Origin: Umbilicaria muhlenbergii
Taxonomy: Eukaryota > Ascomycota > Lecanoromycetes > Umbilicariales > Umbilicariaceae
Assembly (NCBI GenBank): GCA_000611775.1
Contig: KK106983.1
Span: 1,018,575 to 1,082,574 of the forward strand
Length of the DNA stretch: 64,000 nucleotides
Direction of reading: 5' to 3'
Below, piece by piece: positions 48,381 to 60,541 of this stretch. Numbering within the stretch: position 1 is the first letter of the stretch; each line of letters starts with the position of its first letter. Under the pieces are notes generated by a model that searched no databases, was not told the origin of the DNA, and saw nothing but the letters and a program-made list of their open reading frames with translations. The position numbers were made by a program, and so were the translations under genes.

Positions 48381-48725
48381 GTCGGCTTCACTTTTTATTC
48401 TGACCTCCTGACCTCTCTTGGTGCAAGTCGCCTCTCGAGCCTCTGCTCGGGTTCTACAATGCATGGGTACGCACGGCACCAGCGGCAATCTCCCAAAGAG
48501 GGAGCGGACTTAAGATAGCTTCTAGAAGAACGCATCTACATTCTCCAATAACAATTTTGTCGGCTTCACTTTTTGTTCTCACCTCCTAACCTCTCTTGGT
48601 GGCAAGTCACCTCTTGAGCCTCTGCTCGGGTTCTACAGTGCATGGGTACGCACGGCACCAGCGGCAATCCGCCAAAGAGGGAGCGGACTTAAGATAGCTT
48701 CTAGAAGAACGCATCTACATTCTCC
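48381..48725. repeat. Direct duplication, two 166-bp copies at 178-bp period
   Basis: Copies at 48381-48546 and 48559-48725 start gtcggcttcacttttt and end gcatctacattctcc. They differ at roughly a dozen positions, mostly in the first half. Each copy carries one ttctagaa dyad of the heat-shock-element type. The pair lies 125-470 bases upstream of the aldo-keto reductase ATG. Confidence 0.92.
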
Positions 48726-48977
48726 GTAATGGATTCGGCGGTATCGTTTCGGAACGGATGATCAAGCCCGCCCGGGCCGAGAACGAATGGCTACGGTACA
48801 TGAAGAGAGTTGCAGATCTTGTGGCGAGATCAATGTCTCGAATCGGATTATTGGACCCGCCCTTTTATTTGATCTAATCTAATGGCCTAAAAGTTTGACT
48901 GAACAAGACTGAGGCCGAAGCTATTGCCTTCACATCTGGACAAGTTACGGCCCTTTTCATAGGCACTTCATCTTCAT

Positions 48978-50260
48978 CTAATCCAATTCCTTCCACACAG
49001 GGGTTTTGGCGACGAATTCTTTCCATGTAGTGAGACCGCCTCCCACGAGCTACAAGGGGCATTATCAGCTTCTGTAGAGCATAGAGCATGTTGGAAGGAG
49101 ATCGGTCTGTACAGTCTACAAACGACGATCAAAACAAGAAAAAGGGGGAGGATTACATCATGCGTCTCTTTCAGGCTCGCGCCTCCGTAATACCCGAATT
49201 GCGGCATCAGTTGCATATTCTGCAGCATCTCCTCCTGCCCTACCTCCGGCATTCCCGCCTTGGCTAGAAACCCTTTGAACACCTCAGGAGGGAGCTCGGC
49301 ATACGTCGCTCCTTGGCCTGCTTTGGGCTTGACCTCTTTGAACTGCTCCACGATCTGGTCGGGGGTGTAATAATCCGTCGCACCCAAGACGTGCTTTCCC
49401 AGGCATTTTTCGCGGTTGAGAAGGATTGCCTTGATGAATTTACCGGTATCGGACCCGGTATCGAAGAGAGGCATCGGCGAGTTGGCGGGTATGGGCAGTG
49501 CGAAGCGATAGGTGCCGTTCTCCGGGTTAGGCGCAAAGGATTTGCCGGGAATGTTGGACATATAGAAGCCCGGCATGAAGAAGGTGGCCGGCACACCAAT
49601 CTTGCGAATGTACTCCTCGACATCGGCTTTGCTGTCGAAGTGGTGGATTTTGGAAAGGGCGCCACCGGAGACTGAAGAGAGAATGGTCAGCCGGGCAAAC
49701 AGGGGAGAGATGAAGAGTTCTGGGAAGGGGTAAGGCACGTTTGGTGGCGTTCGGCAAGCTGCTCCAGATCAAGTGTTGGAGATCAACTTCCTGCAATCAT
49801 GAAGGTCAATGAACTTCCGTTTAGATTACCAAGTACACCAGGTCGGCTCACTTTGGCAACGTCGGCGACATTTTTCCCCTGCTGGACTTCAATCTCGGCA
49901 CTCATCTTCTCCCAGAAGTTCGTCACTGCGTAGCAGGCATAGGCTCCCTCCAACGCCTTTCGAAGAGATGCTTTGTCCTCCAGATCAGCCTAAAGATCCC
50001 AAGACAAGCGTTAGTAAATAAATATCTATAGCTCTGTATCAGAAAACTTGGGCAAGGACAAAATGGCATACGGCAACGCAATCGACACCCTTAGCCGTCA
50101 ATGCTTTAGCGGCTGGCTTTGTCGGATCTCGGGTGATCCCCCGAATAGAGAATTGAGAGGAAGCCTTGGGGTCGCTGAAAATCTGTTCGATGATAGAGCC
50201 GCCCTGGAGTCCGGTTGCTCCGAAGACCACAAGGACCTTCTTATGTTCGCTAGAACTCAT
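48978..50260 (-). CDS. NmrA-like family (HSCARG-type) NAD(P)-binding protein, 321 aa
   Basis: Exons 50072-50260, 49852-49989, 49739-49790, 49157-49671, 48978-49049; phases close. The N-terminal Rossmann motif VLVVFGATGLQGGSIIEQIF gives the G-x-x-G-x-x-G loop. Then come ITRDP, VDCVAADLEDKASL, YAVTNFWEK and HFDSKADVEEYIRK. The C-terminus joins as ETHDLVGGGLTTWKEF. This is the atypical short-chain dehydrogenase fold of NmrA, which binds dinucleotides and may act as a redox sensor or co-regulator rather than an enzyme. Paralogues are many in fungi, and this one has no clear named orthologue. It lies downstream of, and on the same strand as, the other minus-strand genes, next to the broken aldo-keto reductase. 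Confidence 0.88.
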
Positions 50261-50750
50261 TTTGGAACAGTGCTGGCTTGACGTTATTGGCTAATGTTAG
50301 TGAGCTTTGTTTGAGCTGTACAGTGTAGGACAGCCGGAGGGATGTACGGTACAAGGTAAGGTTGCTTAAATCTCGAAAGCAGGTGCGGGGGTTTGGCAGT
50401 GAATGTATACGCCTGGACATGGCTCTGCTTTGTAGGGAGAACACGGCGCCGCGGTCACAACAATTACGGGCATTGGCACGGCGCGGTTCGCGAGCGCTAG
50501 CTTGTGCTTGCTAAGTGACTGCTTTGCAATCGGTGACGGCCGTGGAGGAAGAGACGACGTCCGAATGTTGGACAGTAAACAAGAAGGCATACCCAACATG
50601 CAGCATGCGGTAATTGGCGGAAGAGCCGATGACGCACCTTCACAATCAATGGCAGTCCCGCTTCGTCGGAGGATGGCCGGTCATCTTCCAAGCGGTACGG
50701 AATAACTGACAGAGAATCAAAGACAAGAGCAAGTGCTAGGGCGAGAACAC

Positions 50751-50783
50751 GAGGGCGAGGGCGAGGGCGAGGGCGAGGGCGGG
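50751..50783. repeat. Hexanucleotide repeat (gagggc)n, about 5 copies
   Basis: gagggc is repeated head to tail, ending in ggcggg. Confidence 0.9.
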
Positions 50784-51601
50784 AGGATTCCAGAGCGATG
50801 TTCTACCATCTACAAGGGCAGCACGGGGAGCGTTGCGGGCTCAACTGGATTGGATGTGCTTTGCCCGCTGCTGACTGCTGGGACGTTTGCCTTCTGAGGC
50901 GGGGGACGTTTGGATCCTCGCAAATGCATGGCAGGCCGACAGCTCTCTCCTACCCCGCGTTGCTCTGCTTCTCGATAACCGAGACTTGCATAAGGGTCTC
51001 AGGAGTCTCGCGCGTCTCGTTTGAGGCATGAGTAGAAGGAAATGCAAAAGGAAGGCCGAAGCCATGCCGTGTACGGTATGCCGCGCACCGGAACTTGCAC
51101 GCCCCGACTCCTGTGAAGCGTTCAACCCCAAGGAGCAGAGAAGGGAAGCCCAAAGGAAAAGGTGCGGCGCTTGTTGGGCCAATGAACACTCGGGTTCGGG
51201 CTCAACAGTGACTCGGAAAGGCGGATCACTATCACCAACACCATCCACTAGCTCTCACTACCGCTGCTGCCACGTCCTAACTTACCCTTGACTAAGCCCA
51301 CCACGCGCCACCATGGCGGTCGTTGTTAACGATTCAGTGGCGACGTGGGTTGGGCCAACAGATTGTTCCCGACCCCTCTTACAAGGTCTTAGACATCTCG
51401 CAACACCGAAGGGTGATCAAGCGCGTCAATTTCTATACACCTTCTCCCTCATCTCGATTTCACCGGAGCGCTCCCTCACGACATTGTTCCGGGCGTCTGT
51501 CGTTTAAGGGGTTTAATGTCTTTGTTGCCAATTCGACCTCGATACAAAGATTATTCCGCGGATACGAGTACTCTAAGAAGCTTCTGGTTCGTTGATTCAT
51601 A

Positions 51602-51852
51602 CTCAGGCTAGTTTTACCGGAGTGCCCAAACAACCACAAGAAGAATTGTGGTTTTCAGGGGATAACTTCCCGGCATGAGCAGATAGCAGGACACATTCTA
51701 CTGCACAAATGTAGAGCTATGTGAGCATTACAGTTGTACAGCTGAAAATTTTCTTGTATCTGGTGGTATTGTAAAGTTATTCAGTTGTCAAGTCTGATAA
51801 TTGACAGTTCCAAAAGCTCGCTTCTTGGGCACTCCGGTAAAACTAGCCTGAG
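51602..51852. mobile_element. MITE-like element with perfect 28-bp terminal inverted repeats and TA flanks
   Basis: The left end 51602-51629 starts ctcaggctagttttaccg; the right end 51825-51852 is its exact reverse complement over 28 bases. TA dinucleotides flank both sides (51600-51601, 51853-51854), as expected for a Tc1/mariner-type target duplication. The 251-bp body has no coding capacity. An internal hairpin (aaccacaa-gaagaa-ttgtggtt) lies at 51632-51653. Non-autonomous Tc1/mariner origin is inferred from the TA. Confidence 0.85.
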
Positions 51853-54313
51853 TAGTTGAAAGGAATTCTCGTTCGAGAGAGCTCCTTCAGCCCAGCACAA
51901 GCACATGCGCAGGAGGCTCCCCCGGTGGCGGTAAGGTCGCTGCTAGTGTACAATGACACTCTAAGCGAGGATTCAGATGTGAATCAATCCTGTCATTGTC
52001 CTTGTTACCCGTCTCGCCACTTGCCAAACCTGCCCCCACCGATTCTTGATTCTCGCTTCTCGATTATCGGTGGCTCCTTCGCAGCATAGTCTGAGCTTTG
52101 CTCAGACATCACAAAATCCCAACGTTGGTGATTGAGTGGCCGTCGATCGCAACTCGCAGCCCATCGGAGATCCCATAATCGCGGGCTATCAGAAGTTTGC
52201 CCTGGCATCGGAAACTCTCATTGCAAGGCTTGAACCCAGCGTCTCGTTTGACTCGGTCTCAGCTACCATCCTCAACCTGCCGGACGTGGTTTAAGCGCTC
52301 TCCATCCACAGGCATCTGCATACCGCAACTGGGTCTCATCTCAGGGTTCAATGCTTGAAAGCGCAACAACACCCTCTTTTGCGACAGGTCGTCCAGCATG
52401 GGAGCCTTCGCGGTCAAGGACGCTTCGGATGCCGGGTACAACGCCAGGAAGACACCATAGACTGCAGAAGAATGTCCTGTGGAACTTACCCTCCAAAAGG
52501 ATTGGCGGATGGGGAAGATCGCCCTATAGAGGGTCTAGAACTTGACCAAAAATATTTCTTGAATATACCCTACAGAACGTTCTGGACCGGATAATGGCTG
52601 GAGGTGTGAGCGACCGAAGTCTTGCCATTGACCAACAATGGTGCATTACCGTCTGTTTAGGCTTCAACACCCTGTGCACATTCTCCCATGGGACTCCCAT
52701 CTCCAGCTGTGGGATCCAACAACCACGAGGCGGCATCGAGTGGCTCTATCCACTCCGGCGGTGGTTCACCCGCTGTCAAGCAAAGGTGCATATTCATATG
52801 TACAAATCCTGCGTGGATTCTCACAGCCAAAGACATGTGAAATCAAGATCAAAAAAGAAGAGTCATGAACCTGGTGTGTTGTATGCATTAGACTGCGTCT
52901 TCGAGAGGGCAACGGCACGGCTCAACGAGGATCGACGATATGACATTGCAGGGAGCGAGACATGTAGGATGAGGCAAGCGAGAGAACAGACAGTTCACAC
53001 TGTTGTCGGAAGGGGGCGCAGATTCCTTTTGTCGATACGAAAATCGAACAGGGTGTTTCGAGGCCTGCTGGGGTAGATTTCTGGAACGGGGCGGGGGGAG
53101 GGGGCGCACGAGGGGTACGAAGATTCACGCCAGACCCTGGGGTTGGAGGATTGGGCGGTAGCCGAAGTGCGGAACCGGAGATTAAGCTTTCTTCTTTCAC
53201 CTGGGATAAGGTAGGGCAAGCAGTGAGTTCGCCCGAGTACGTCTACAGAAGGACGGGAGGTAATTCACTTCACGGTAAGTCGCTTCACCAGTTTCTACGC
53301 TTTCACCTCGTCGTCCCTTGCAATTTGCTTTGGACAGTTGTACTGTATTGTTTTCCCTTGATACCAAATGTGATTGAGTCTATTATTACGCAAAGCTCAA
53401 TTACCTGCGTCGGGCCAGTCGTAGCTTCTGCCCAATTCCAATGCTACGTACCGATCACCTGCCCCGGGTTGCACTGTCTGGACGGGCTCAACAGCAACAA
53501 GTCACTAGCATTCGGTCCTTGCCGCGTGCAACGCTCATTGACGAAGAGTATGGTATTGACTTCATGCGGTGGCATGGTCTCAGGAGCAGCCAAGATGGCC
53601 TGAACGGCGCCTATAATTTAACAAAGAATTCGCTGTCGCCTAAGGTGACTAGAGTGGAGGCTGCCTTTGGTTCCTGCACGACATCGTGTTTAGGATTTTA
53701 GAGTTCCGACCGTCATGTTCTCTAAGCCTGAACGCGATTAGCTAATAATGTTTCAAGAGCTGGCACATGTTCTAAACTCAGCGTGGACTAGGTGGAGTGG
53801 TATGTCTAAGGGCTCCGGCAGACATCGTTTGCTCCCAAGATTGTCTTTTCAGCTAAACCTTAGAGACCGATCCGGAACATGATGGCCACGCACCACAGCC
53901 CTCGACCGTTTATCATTCGAAAAGCGATGTTGAAAAGGTGGTACTCATATTTTCCTCCAGCCGCAGTAGACACTGAAACGGAAGGTATTCGTTCTTTATT
54001 AGGTAATATCATCTTGATAACGATGGTAGAGCGCTTATTGGATTATGCAGCAAGCATAAGGTCCGGTAGCCGCTTGAATTCAAGGAGAATCCTGTGCCAG
54101 CCAGATAGGCAGTGTTTCGTCTATCTGGCAGCAGTCACTTCCCAGGAGGGGGAAACCTATGCAAAGCGCGTGCTTGCATAGTCGAGACTGCGTGTATTTC
54201 GGCCTTCTTCCACACCTTCAACGCAGTAAAGTCTGCGGACGTCCCCGATCCGGCTCAGTACATCTGTGGGTGGGGCTTTGGGCTTGTGTATTTGCCAGCT
54301 TCTTTCTTGTCTG

Positions 54314-54985
54314 CTACCATCTGTTCTTTCCTGCAGCATAGTCGTTACTCTGTAGCCGCAGAGAAACCGTCGGAGATGAAAGCCAAATGTTGGCTGGTTT
54401 GTTTAGCTTGGGGACCGAAGTTGCAATCACAGCTTCAGAGGTGTTTTCAGTGTACACAAAGTTAAAGGAAAGTCGTCGAATCAGCCGCCGTATACGCCAA
54501 ATGGATCGGAAAGCCTGAAAACGTGTTTCGACTGTGGATCGAAGCGAAGCGCACTGAAAGAAACGGGAAAACCGTAACAAATCATACAATTGTGAAAAGT
54601 AGTCAAACAGCAAAAGCGGGCCAAAACTGATATTCACTCGGGAATCATCATTGATATCCCCATTTTTTCCCTTGAGAGGATAGCTGTCACGAGGCCAGCG
54701 TGGCAAGTGCGTGGCTGAAAAGAACTGACCAATTTCGGTCACCGCATGTTCGGGCGTCAAACATGGAAGCACGTTTCGGCGTTTCCTGGCGGCGCACACC
54801 ACAACATCAATCAGCTCCGTCAGGAAATCAGATGACCCGGCGCAGGTGGCGAGAAGGTGAGAACTGAGTCGAGTAGCTGAGTCAAACAGAACCAGATAGC
54901 CGAGCAGAGTCCAACACCGACCTTTGGTCGAAGACTGTCGAGGAACTGTCGGGTTTTCAATCTCTCTTGATATACTTTCCGTCAT
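54314..54985 (-). CDS. Unrecognised open reading frame, 223 codons
   Basis: A continuous ATG-initiated frame with no recognised domain. The C-terminal half is rich in Phe, Arg and Ser (FGPLLLFDYFSQLYDLLRF). It lies in a gene-poor region with no partner exons or neighbours that support it, so it may be chance. Confidence 0.2.
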   Translation of the reverse strand: MTESISREIENPTVPRQSSTKGRCWTLLGYLVLFDSATRLSSHLLATCAGSSDFLTELIDVVVCAARKRRNVLPCLTPEHAVTEIGQFFSATHLPRWPRDSYPLKGKNGDINDDSRVNISFGPLLLFDYFSQLYDLLRFSRFFQCASLRSTVETRFQAFRSIWRIRRLIRRLSFNFVYTENTSEAVIATSVPKLNKPANIWLSSPTVSLRLQSNDYAAGKNRW

Positions 54986-55800
54986 GATGCAGCAAGAATC
55001 GATCGGCGAGGTACCACTCTTGACAGGGATGGTGCTTTATGACCCCCGCACACCCTGAGCCTGTCTAATTGGACTGGAAAGCGAAAGGAACTTTCACATG
55101 CGCGGGGGATGGCTCAAGTCATCACCGAATGATCGAATTCATCGCAAGCACATGGGGGCGCGATCGAGATGGAGGAAAGAGGTAGGATGTGAATGAGTCA
55201 ATCTACGCCTTCTGGCACTGGCATTGCGCAAATGTGCATGAACCCTTGCACCACTCCCCCATCAACCAGTCTCGATCAGATCCTATTCTCGGATCACATT
55301 CTCGGATCACAGTTGCGATTTCCGTGGGAATAAGGCGGAATTCCCATGTGATCTGTGGAATGCGGTGTTGTTCCATCGACGATGCCGCACGGCCTCCTCG
55401 GCCGTTCTTTGTCATACCCAATTTCTGCGGGTGACAGCGGGGGGGGTTTGACAAGAGGGCAATCAACGACATAGCCCTCCCTATCAGCGCTAATGATTGA
55501 TATCTCAGCATACCTCCGGTAGGCCGTTGGACCCTGACCCACGTGGAAGTTGCATGAACCCTTCTCTCCTCCCCTGATAGTAAGGGATCTGATCTGTGCT
55601 ACCGCTCGCGGACCCTGACACCCTGAGCGCACCTAACCCTTGCCAGTATGGCTCCCTTGCAGCGCCTCGGATGATCCGATCCAGGCTTAATCGGATGGTC
55701 GAGGCGTTTGCAAATATCGCGTCGATCTCGTATAAGCATTACGGAACCTGTTAGTCCGATATACGTGAGTACACGCAGAATAGCTCCGCACAGGTGGCTT

Positions 55801-55883
55801 CTGCTTTGTGCTTGGTGCTTGGTGCTTGGTGCTTTCTGCTTTCTGCTTTCTGCTTTCTGCAATGTGCAATGTGCAGTCTGCAG
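55801..55883. repeat. Heptanucleotide array, consensus (c/g)tgcNNN, about 11 units
   Basis: Strict 7-bp register: ctgcttt, gtgcttg (x3), gtgcttt, ctgcttt (x3), ctgcaat, gtgcaat, gtgcagt, ctgcag. Every unit begins with c or g plus tgc; the last three bases drift along the array. Confidence 0.92.
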
Positions 55884-56213
55884 GGTCCTTGGAGGGGTAA
55901 CGCAGTCAGCAGGCAGCAAGCAGGCCGCAAGCCTCGGGCGTTTGTAGAGGTCTCATCCTCCGCGTTAGCGTGGCGCCGTGCTTTTGCTACCCGTGCTTGG
56001 GGCTCGTACCCGTACATGGATGTGACACGTAAATTACCGTTCGGGCCGACAACAAGGCGGAGCTATTTCTGATGCGCGCCCATGCCACTTCAGGGCGCCT
56101 TCCAAGACTCTCTGGTCGGGAGAGGGCAACAGTCTAGACCTGAGACGTCCCGGAGAGCAAGGGATTGCAGGGGACCATTCTGCACGCTGCGGGCCAACCC
56201 GAATCGATCAAGA

Positions 56214-56270
56214 AGGAGTCTGGAGTCTGGAGTCTGGAGTCTGGAGTCTGGAGTCTCGTCTGGAGTCTGG
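56214..56270. repeat. Second heptanucleotide array, (ggagtct)n
   Basis: Six perfect head-to-tail copies, one 5-base remnant (cgtct), then a seventh copy. Confidence 0.92.
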
Positions 56271-57691
56271 CGGGCGAAGGCGAGGATCTGGAATTCGAAT
56301 TCCAAAGCATTTCCGAGAGCATTACGCAAGCAGGTGGATGACGAAGGACGGACGGGGATGATTGGCTTGGGGAGCAGCCCATTTGCGGTGCAACAGAGAA
56401 GGCGCGCTCTCGAGGTCCAGTGACTGCGGACAGAACGGCCCTGCCGCGGCTCGTGAACGGCTCGTGAATCCCAGCCAATCAGCGCGGCCTGCGGAGGCCG
56501 GCGTGGCGCGACACTCGCGTAGCGTAGCGAACGAGGCCGGCCTGAGGAGCCGACTTTGGCTGGAGCAGGGTGCCCAAAGGGCAAGCCCGCATCGCATCGC
56601 CTGGCAGCATCATCCCAGCGCGGCTCGCAGTCGTCAGCCATGCCAGCTCCCCGTCGGCCCACCCCCTCCCACTGGCCGCCCGCGCCCTCGCCCCCACTTC
56701 CAACGCCGAAAGCCTGTGCGACCCCGAATCCGTCCGATTACGTTTCCGGCTCCATCGACCCCGATGCCTGAAGGAAAAGGAACACCTGTGTTTGCAGCAC
56801 TGGGAGACGACTCCACGCGTCGACTGGAAAGAAGCCCTTGGCCTCGGCATCCCCTTTCGTAGGTCCTGCCCGGAATCCCTGTCGACTGCACCTGGGTGGC
56901 TCAGTGGCAGTGATGGTGCGTAGGCCGTGGCCATCCATCTGTGGCATGGCCGCAAGCCCGCGGGGTGAGGAAAGGAAAAACCGTTACTCGAAGTGAGCAG
57001 AGAGGCCCATGCGTTAACCTCCACCGCCATGTGCTCAGTATCAGCCTCGTTCGTCCGCGGGCTGTCGCGAAGGCGCGCCCAGCTGTAGCGTCGTATTGGC
57101 TCCCAGCCTTTCTTTACTTATCCCCATCGCCAGCCCGTCCCACATCCGGGGTGCAATGACATTGTCAACAAGCCCTCCTTCCTCTGACTGCCAGCCTGCA
57201 GGCTCCATCAGCTAGCTGTCGAGGGCTTGAGTAACCGCCAACATGTTGATCCTTCCTAGCGCGTGTGCTGCGTCCAGAATCCTACCGTGTTGTAGTGCAG
57301 TTCAGGGAATGCGATCCTGGCGCGCTGATAGTTACCTATCATGAAACTGGTGTCGAGCCGTGTGTGGGAGAATGGGTGATACGAAGGGGAAGCGGAAACA
57401 AGATCGATATTCTTGTGCTGGAACCCCTCCTCCATGCTCGTCTGCATTCCCGACGCATCTCTCCTGTTGACCCTTTAACGTTTCGACCACCGCCGTCCCT
57501 GTTCTCTTTTTCGTTGATTCTTGAATCAAGCTGTGCTCCTTCGACATTCCGCTGAAGACAAGGCTGAAAGTAGGCCACCGCCAGCAACACCGCAGCCAGC
57601 AGCAGAGTAACGTGCTCCGACGACCTCCCGCTTATCAGCTTGTACTCGCAAAGCGGGAATCTGAAGCGGACCTCTCAACTCTGCACACTGC

Positions 57692-57742
57692 CTCCGCCTC
57701 CGCCTCTGCTGCTGCCTCTGCTGCTGCCTCTGCCTCTGATCG
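57692..57742. repeat. CTG/CCT-rich microsatellite in leader of the AflR-like gene
   Basis: Alternating gcctcc, gcctct and gctgct triplet blocks upstream of the chosen start codon. Confidence 0.75.
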
Positions 57743-57956
57743 TCACCCTGCCTCCTTCCCCGTCTTTCTCTCTTCGAGCGCGCCTCACAGACCCATCCGT
57801 GCTTCCACGCTGTATCTACATCACCAACGACCACGACCTAGGCTCTTTACAGTAAGAACCGCGCCATCACCACCCGTAAACCATCGCAATTGTTATGCAC
57901 CTGCAGAAATCTGCTTTAACGAATACCGCCCTTACAGTACGAATTCGTCTCCGACA

Positions 57957-59351
57957 ATGTCAAGGCCATCAGCGCCCACCCCCACCAACAGTTCTACCAA
58001 CACCACTCCGACGAGCACACAGAAGCTGCGAGCTTCGTGCGATGCTTGCAACCAGGCCAAGGTCAAATGCACCAAAGACCGGCCGTTTTGTACGCGTTGT
58101 GCCACCCATGGCATCTACTGCGTCTACAGCGTGTCCTTGCGAGCCGGCAAGCGTCGAGCTGGGCCCAAGAGTCCCACGACCGTCACGCCGGTTACGGCAA
58201 GCCAAGATCAAGTAATGACCGACATTTCACCACGACAGTTGCATTTCGATCCTCTGTCCTTCTCTCCCTCGCCCCCGGCCGTTGACCTCAACCACCATCA
58301 CCGAAACAACGACATGTACCATAGCCTGTTGAACCTGGAAGGCCCGAGTTTCGACACTGGAGACCATCTGCAGGACTTCCTCGATTGCTCGTCTCCGACC
58401 TTTTCCCACGGTCATATGGTGCATCAGGCTAGACCTCTGCCTCCCAACCGTCAGGACTCGTGCTCTGACGTGTCGTTCCCACCTCCGCTCCTCCAACATT
58501 CGTCTACCGAGTCCTCATCGGCTATTTCAGGTATCGCAACACCGGATGAGCTCGGTGGGGCCGGCGGGCCGCACTGGACCAGCACGTCGGTCACTGATGA
58601 GCTCTTTGGTATTGACTCCAGAGCCGGCTCTCAAACACCATTGGATATGTTCACATATCCCTCCTCCGCCCCGCTGTCGCGTTCGCCGTCTGCAACGATC
58701 TTGACCCACCTAGGGCACCCGACCGGGAAGGAGCCGCCCGCGAAATGTCAATGCTTCCAACGCATCATCTCCATGCTTGCGACGCTGAATCAAGTGTCGG
58801 AGCCGCAACGGACCACGTTCGACGTTGCCCTCACGAAGAACAAAGCCGCCATCGCCATGTGCGGCGTTACTTTGAGATGCCGCCAGTGCAGCAACGACAC
58901 CGAGTCGGTCGCCATGCTGGTCTCATTGATCGCCAAGATCATTTCGATCTACAAAGCTCCCGGCAGCGCCTACCTCAATGCCGTCAACACTTCGTTGCCG
59001 ACGCTTAGCAGGGACAGTGACGACACCATTTCCAACGGCAGCGCCGGCAGCGGCCACAGCTACATCACATATGGCTCCTACCGCATGGACAAGGAAGACG
59101 ACGAGCGGCTCAAGATGGAAATCGTGGCGATCGAGCTGCAAAAAGTCGAATCCCTCATCGTCGGCTTCCGCGAACGCTTCTGCGGCGCGCAGATGCAACG
59201 CCCCCAAGCCGAACATGAATCCCGCCTCTACGAAGCCATGGTCGAATTCCTCGCCAAAAAACTCCGCGCCGAATTCGAGCGCCTGAACAGACGCAAAGGC
59301 CGCACCGCTCTCGACTCCTCTACCAGTTCCGCTTCGATGGGCATCGAATGA
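57957..59351 (+). CDS. Zn2Cys6 transcription factor with AflR-type C-terminal domain, 464 aa
   Basis: Single exon from ATG 57957 ([13 protein letters not shown]); the frame is open further upstream but has no ATG there. A complete binuclear zinc cluster has Cys at 28, 31, 38, 45, 48 and 55 ([11 protein letters not shown]...FCTRC...C), followed by the basic linker RAGKRR. Residues about 260-445 match the AflR domain layout ([40 protein letters not shown]). Regulators of this type switch on the gene clusters they sit in (AflR for aflatoxin). It faces the polyketide synthase gene tail to tail, 1.2 kb away, so it is a likely pathway-specific activator; that is inference. Confidence 0.85.
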   Translation: MSRPSAPTPTNSSTNTTPTSTQKLRASCDACNQAKVKCTKDRPFCTRCATHGIYCVYSVSLRAGKRRAGPKSPTTVTPVTASQDQVMTDISPRQLHFDPLSFSPSPPAVDLNHHHRNNDMYHSLLNLEGPSFDTGDHLQDFLDCSSPTFSHGHMVHQARPLPPNRQDSCSDVSFPPPLLQHSSTESSSAISGIATPDELGGAGGPHWTSTSVTDELFGIDSRAGSQTPLDMFTYPSSAPLSRSPSATILTHLGHPTGKEPPAKCQCFQRIISMLATLNQVSEPQRTTFDVALTKNKAAIAMCGVTLRCRQCSNDTESVAMLVSLIAKIISIYKAPGSAYLNAVNTSLPTLSRDSDDTISNGSAGSGHSYITYGSYRMDKEDDERLKMEIVAIELQKVESLIVGFRERFCGAQMQRPQAEHESRLYEAMVEFLAKKLRAEFERLNRRKGRTALDSSTSSASMGIE

Positions 59352-60541
59352 CTAGCCGACGGAACCGCCTCCACGACGACGACGATGGGGACCTCGAAGC
59401 GTCGCAAAACCTCCGTCGTCCCCCACGCAGCCGATCAGGCCGCCGCCCGCTTTGACACTTCCGGGACGTATCTGATCGCCTGACAGCGGCTTCCGAAGAA
59501 GGTTCTCGTGGCGCCGAAAGGCACCCTTCAGCACATCTTCAAAATAGACCAAACATGACGAAACCAACGGGTGGACGTATTTTGCGTTGACATAGATCGG
59601 GATGGATAGCATATATCCGGGCATATGCTTTAGTGAGTTGGGATCGGGCTGCCGATCTCTTGTCGGGCCCTTTTTTTCTTCCCTTGCAATCTTTTTATTT
59701 TTCGGGCATGCTCCTTGTGGACAGGCACTATCGTGCATCATGCCGTTCGCCGCACATGTGGTTTCAGGTCATTCTGTGATCGGAGCCAGTGGTTCCTTGA
59801 CCCAGATTCCATAACCAGTACTGGATGGGTAGACTGCGGTTGGGAATTTTCTGGCGTTTGCTTTCCTTTTCTTTCCTAGGCTTTGGGCCGAATCGATCGA
59901 CAGGGCTGGCAAATTGACCTTGGTTGCGGGCGGTCTGGAATGACTGGAACATTGAGGACGGGGCCCGATAATATGGGTGCAGATATTAATGACTTAGATG
60001 ATACTCGGTAGATTTTCATTTATTAACGAATTCTATATAATGCCATTTTGGCGGGATGTTGGGTATGCTTGTGATTGATTGAGCTAGTTCGGTAGATCCG
60101 CTGCCGCGGCTGTTGATCAGGGTAAGTGGCCTCGTGGCGTGCAAGGCAAGTGGCACTCTAATCATCAACCACTCATCCGGTCCGTCTTTGAACTTTGCAC
60201 GGAGACGAAAGAACAATCCATCCTATGCTATAGCAGAGTTTCTTAAGTAGATCTGCTTATATAATCATGGCGTTTTGATTGCTGTCACCGTCCGAAAAAC
60301 AATCGGGCTCACGAAGCCCATGGCGACTCATTCTGTACGCCGGCTAGTTGCTTGGTGGCTCGCTCAGCGGAAACGTATTCGACTTTACGGAAATTGAATG
60401 ATTGATTGGTTCCAAGTCCCTTATGTTCTATCATTTGTTCGCTCATTGCTGTTCGTGTACATACGGTCATGACAGCGTTCTATAAAACTATACGAAAGCA
60501 ACGCCTGCGCTAAGACATGCTCAATCTTTCAAAAAATTCCA
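59352..60541. other. Intergenic between AflR-like regulator and polyketide synthase
   Basis: Holds two convergent 3' UTRs. AT-rich around 60000-60060. No gene seen. Confidence 0.6.

Larger units (their letters stand above)
50261..57956. other. 7.7 kb gene-poor region
   Basis: Contains a MITE-like element, several small tandem repeats and one unrecognised 223-codon frame (all listed separately). High-GC open frames at 55.7-57.0 kb occur on both strands at once and are not credible genes. The last kilobase should hold the promoter and CT-rich leader of the AflR-like regulator. Confidence 0.5.

Noticed and set aside
52195-52290. tRNA-like A-box and B-box on the minus strand (ggtagctgag...gggttcaagcc)
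   Set aside because: The ends do not pair as an acceptor stem and the spacing is too short for a normal tRNA; at best a decayed copy.
52594-53076. 160-codon plus-strand frame
   Set aside because: No recognisable motif, and composition like the surrounding non-coding DNA.
55801-55883. CRISPR-like array
   Set aside because: Units of 7 bp without spacers are an ordinary short tandem repeat, and the genome is eukaryotic.
55700-57000. Several 90-190 codon open frames on both strands
   Set aside because: High GC lowers stop frequency; frames overlap on opposite strands, run through tandem repeats and show no domain.
57612-57956. N-terminal extension of the AflR-like regulator
   Set aside because: The frame is open for 115 codons but has no ATG; the sequence is CT-rich low complexity and fits a 5' leader.
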